NCBI GenBank assembly: GCA_044375105.1
Contig: JBILNK010000042.1
Location: 1 to 26,791, forward strand
Source: JBIKLM01 sp044375105
GTDB lineage: Bacteria; Planctomycetota; UBA1135; GCA-002686595
Reading direction: 5' to 3'
Length of the DNA stretch: 26,791 nt
Shown: positions 24,266 to 26,791 of the stretch, piece by piece
How the letters are laid out: every line of letters begins with the position of its first letter
Numbering within the stretch: the first letter of the stretch is position 1
The notes under the pieces: generated by a model
Databases searched by the model: none
Told to the model about the DNA's origin: nothing
The model's input: only the letters and a program-made list of their open reading frames with translations
Made by a program: the position numbers and the translations under genes

Positions 24266-24882
24266 GGGCTGGCCGCCGGCCGATCGGTCGGCGCTCGTCG
24301 AGGGCAAGAAATTCGCGCTGCGGCACCCGGCGCCCTGGACCCGTGGCCCCGCCTGGAAGATCCGCAGGCGGCCGCCGGATATTCGCGCTTCGCTGGCCTC
24401 GAGTTCCCGCGCAGAAGCTGCGCTCAGCCGCCCCAGCACCAGCAGCGCGAGGCACCGCCGGTGGCCCGCGCTATCCCTCGTCGACCCGCTGCCGGGCCCG
24501 TAGCTCAGCCCGGAGCTCAGCCCGCGCCGGAGCAGCGAAGGTCCCTCATGGGTTCCGCTCCGCTCTGAGAGCATCCGGCGATCCGTCCCGGGACTGTGGA
24601 CGCGCTCTCGAATCACGAGCCACCCGGTCCAGCCCCGTCGTCAGGGTCGAAACAGACCCCAGGAAACAGGCAGCTCCGAGGCCCTGGAGCTCCGTCGCCG
24701 ATCGCGCCGCCGCACCCAACGGGGCGGCGGGATCGGCGGCGGAGCGCAAGGGCCCCCCTGGAGGTCCAGAGCCGAGAGCGAACCCGCTGCGCGTCGCGCA
24801 CTGCACCGAGAGTGCTTGCGTTCGCTTCCAGCCGCCCGAACTCCCGCGGCTTGCCTTCCACAGCCCCGCTCCGATTCCGGAA
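24266..24882. other. 617-bp non-coding region
   Basis: I see no gene here. Open frames on both strands are Pro/Arg/Ala/Ser-rich with no domain or Shine-Dalgarno. The promoter of the exported-protein cluster should lie at the left side. Confidence 0.5.
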
Positions 24883-24927
24883 TAAAAAAGAAAAACGGCC
24901 GCCAGCGGGACTTCCCGCTGGCGGCCG
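24883..24927 (-). terminator. Strong intrinsic terminator of the coiled-coil gene
   Basis: A perfect 14-bp stem, CGGCCGCCAGCGGG (24896-24909) with CCCGCTGGCGGCCG (24914-24927) and a 4-base loop, is followed on the minus strand by TTTTTCTTTTTTATT. It lies about 95 bp after the stop of the coiled-coil gene and is the clearest terminator in the window. Confidence 0.88.
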
Positions 24928-25022
24928 CGCTCTTCTTCCCTTCTAGCGCCGACCCGAAGGCACGGGGCCCCGGGTCGGTTCTCTGGCCGCGGGTTGCCCC
25001 GGGGCCGCTCGGCCTCAGCGGA

Positions 25023-25907
25023 TCAGCGTCCGCCCGGCAGGACCTGCAGGCCGCTGCTCTGGTGGAGCGTTTCGATCAGGCGCTGGGCCTCTTGCTCCTG
25101 CTCGAGCTCGAGGCGCGCTTGGTCCTCGTAGTCGACGCGCTTGTCGCTGCTGGCCAGCACATCGAGTTCGGCCTCTTGGCGGCTCCTCACCTCGTCGAGC
25201 TTGGCCGTCAGGTGATCCAGGCTGACCGCTTCGTAGCGCGAGGCTTCCTCGAGGGACTTCTGGCGCTGTTCCATCATCTCGATCAGGCGGCGGTTGCGAG
25301 CGATCGCATCCACTTGGCCCTCGATCTGGGTCAGCTTGGCCTGGAACTCGGCCTGCTCGTGCTGCAGGCGGCCCAGGGCCTCCTCCAGGCGCGCTTGCTG
25401 GGCGGCCAGCAGCTCGCTCTCGCGGGCGGCGTCGCTGGCGCGGCTGTGGTAGACCAGCTTGGTCTGCTGGATCTGCTGGCGGCGCGCTTCGAGCTGCTGG
25501 GCGCCGGGCAGCAGGGCGCCGCCGTAGCTGGCCGGGCGCAGGCCGTTCTCGGCCGGCAGGCCCTGGCCGATGGCCAAGAGGTCGCGCTCGGCCAGTTCGA
25601 CCACGCGCAGGGCCACGGCCTGCTCCCGGCCGGTGCGGGCGATCTGCTCGCGCACCTCCGCCAGGTCGCCGGAGAGCTGGGCGATGCGGGCGGGGTATTG
25701 GCTCTCCAGCTCCTTGAGCTGGGCGCGCAGGGCGGTGGGCTCGTCGATGTGGCGATCGATGGCGGCGTGCAGCTTTTCCTGGAGGCCGCCCATCAGCGCG
25801 TCGGTGCGCTCCGAGCCGATCATCGCGCGGGTGCCGAGGGTCGCGGCCCCGAGGACCAGGCCGCCGATCACGACGGCGCGGAAAGCGTGCTTCACAAGGC
25901 AGAACAT
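25023..25907 (-). CDS. Membrane-anchored coiled-coil protein
   Basis: A 294-residue protein with one N-terminal membrane helix (about residues 9-26, AFRAVVIGGLVLGAATLG) followed by an almost continuous Glu/Gln/Arg/Leu-rich coiled coil (about 40-275), for example LRAQLKELESQYPARIAQL and LAAQQARLEEALGRLQHEQ. The tail LQVLPGGR is short. I do not recognise a named family; it looks like the long-coiled membrane proteins found next to sigma factors in planctomycetes, which is a recollection, not a search. It may bridge the inner membrane and envelope or act as a scaffold. The ATG at 25907 has no Shine-Dalgarno. It is divergent from the sigma factor across a 268-bp gap that holds no gene I can see, and ends before a strong terminator. 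A regulatory link to the sigma factor is possible but unsupported. Confidence 0.83.
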   Translation of the reverse strand: MFCLVKHAFRAVVIGGLVLGAATLGTRAMIGSERTDALMGGLQEKLHAAIDRHIDEPTALRAQLKELESQYPARIAQLSGDLAEVREQIARTGREQAVALRVVELAERDLLAIGQGLPAENGLRPASYGGALLPGAQQLEARRQQIQQTKLVYHSRASDAARESELLAAQQARLEEALGRLQHEQAEFQAKLTQIEGQVDAIARNRRLIEMMEQRQKSLEEASRYEAVSLDHLTAKLDEVRSRQEAELDVLASSDKRVDYEDQARLELEQEQEAQRLIETLHQSSGLQVLPGGR

Positions 25908-26175
25908 GGCGTGGTGCTTGGGTGGGGTCAGCGCCGTCGGCGCCGCCCGGGCCCCGCCTGTGCGGGGCGGCCACCGGGCGATCCTGTGCGGCTCCGGAGC
26001 CCTTGTTGGGAAGCCGCCCCCCCGGATTTCGCTGGCGCCGCCCGGGACGGCCCGTTCCGGCGTCGGTCCGGGGCCCCCCGGGGCCGCGGGGGGCGGGTAA
26101 GTTGGCTCCCGGCGGCGGGTGTTCGGCAATTTCGACCCCCGGGCGGCGTAGGCGTCCGGCCGTCCCTCCCCACCC

Positions 26176-26791
26176 ATGATCAGCGACCCGACCACCGGCT
26201 TTTTGGGGCTCCTGCGGGCCCGCGACCCCAAGGCCTGGTTCGAGCTCTGGGAGGTCTTCGGGCCGATCGTGCGCGCCCAGCTCAAGCGCTGGGGCCGCGG
26301 GCAGATCGGTTTCGAGACGGTCCAGGACCTGTCCCAGGAGACCCTGGCGGCCCTGGCCCAGGCGATCGACAGCCACGATCCGAGCCGCGGGGTCAAGTTC
26401 TCGACCTGGCTGCTGGCGATCGCGCGCTACACCCTGTCGGACGAGTTCGACCGGCGCCTGGCCCAGAAGCGCGGCGGCGGCCGGCGGCCCCAGGAGCTCG
26501 AGGCGGCCCTGTCGATGGACGACGGCAGCCCGGCGCCCGACCAGGCCTACGAGTCCCTGGTCTTCGGGGCCAAGGTCGAAGCGGCCCTGCGGGAGGTCGA
26601 GCGCGAGGTGGAATTCCTCGATTTCCAGGTCTTCCGCCTGCGCGTGCTCGAGAGCCGCTCGGGGCGCGAGGTGGCCGAGTCCCTGGGGGTCAGCGAGGCC
26701 CAGATCAGCCGCCGCCTGGCGCGCGTGCGCGGCCGGGTCCGCGAGCGCCTGGGGGCGGTGGTGGCGCGCTACTCCCTGACCCCCGAGGACG
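26176..26791 (+). CDS. RNA polymerase sigma-70-family factor (C-terminal end beyond window)
   Basis: The gene runs off the right edge; 205 residues are visible from the ATG at 26176. Region 2 spans about residues 12-95, with DLSQETLAALAQAIDSHDP, GVKFSTWLLAIARYTLSDEFDRR as the -10-binding and core-binding helices. Region 4 spans about 135-192, with DFQVFRLRVLESRSGREVAESLGVSEAQISRRLARVRGRVRERL, a typical helix-turn-helix. There is no clear region 3, so it is ECF-like or a short sigma-70 factor. The central VKFSTWLLAIAR is the family's region 2.3/2.4. What promoters it reads is unknown. The missing end may carry an extra C-terminal extension. It is divergent from the coiled-coil protein. Confidence 0.9.
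   Translation, partial: MISDPTTGFLGLLRARDPKAWFELWEVFGPIVRAQLKRWGRGQIGFETVQDLSQETLAALAQAIDSHDPSRGVKFSTWLLAIARYTLSDEFDRRLAQKRGGGRRPQELEAALSMDDGSPAPDQAYESLVFGAKVEAALREVEREVEFLDFQVFRLRVLESRSGREVAESLGVSEAQISRRLARVRGRVRERLGAVVARYSLTPED

Noticed and set aside
24343..24946. Small + strand genes in the 24.3-24.9 kb gap
   Set aside because: Pro/Arg/Ser-rich products without start sites or domains; one of them runs through the clear terminator hairpin.

Overview
The window is about 70% G+C and reads as chromosomal DNA of a planctomycete-type bacterium. Three things point there. A DUF1800 gene sits next to a DUF1501 gene with a twin-arginine signal. Large exported proteins of no known family are present, one ending in the GLPVYAQGLW / SNGIKFTLG style tail I associate with secreted planctomycete proteins. 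A sigma-70-family factor lies divergent to a membrane-anchored coiled-coil protein. The phylum call is inference from gene content; there is no rRNA, tRNA or CRISPR array here to confirm it.

Layout. 1-1364: a dispersed repeat and terminator-like hairpins, then a sugar-nucleotide epimerase. 1673-1900 (-): a 75-residue putative zinc-binding protein with a strong Shine-Dalgarno. 2675-4839 (+): ATP-type PEP carboxykinase and a small TPR protein. 5266-6683 (-): a YheT-like alpha/beta hydrolase followed by a MIP18/SufT-like (DUF59) protein. 7118-8928 (+): a radical SAM protein and a PPK2 polyphosphate kinase. 9051-10727 (-): a large secreted protein. 10949-15114 (+): zwf, pgl and gnd, the whole oxidative pentose phosphate branch. 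15278-17615 (-): a compact dapF, lipoprotein msrB, 2OG-Fe(II) oxygenase operon. 17696-18346 (+): a GNAT acetyltransferase. 18480-19740: an AT-rich island with a frameshifted Mrr-like endonuclease gene. 19803-24234 (-): an exported protein of unknown family, DUF1800 and DUF1501. 25023-25907 (-): a coiled-coil membrane protein with a clear terminator. 26176-end (+): a sigma factor cut by the window edge.

The metabolic genes form a central-carbon theme: gluconeogenesis entry (PEPCK) and NADPH supply (zwf-pgl-gnd), with polyphosphate-linked nucleotide phosphorylation (PPK2) nearby. The exported set (secreted 558-residue protein, 566-residue protein, DUF1800, DUF1501, lipoprotein MsrB) belongs to the cell envelope.

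The most unusual signal is non-coding. Five related elements of about 80-130 bp (near 244-367, 1571-1650, 5131-5256, 15126-15246 and 21045-21170) share a conserved series of stem-loops, occur in both orientations, and lie only between genes, three of them between convergent gene pairs. The second is the AT-rich island with its single-base disruption of a restriction-type nuclease.
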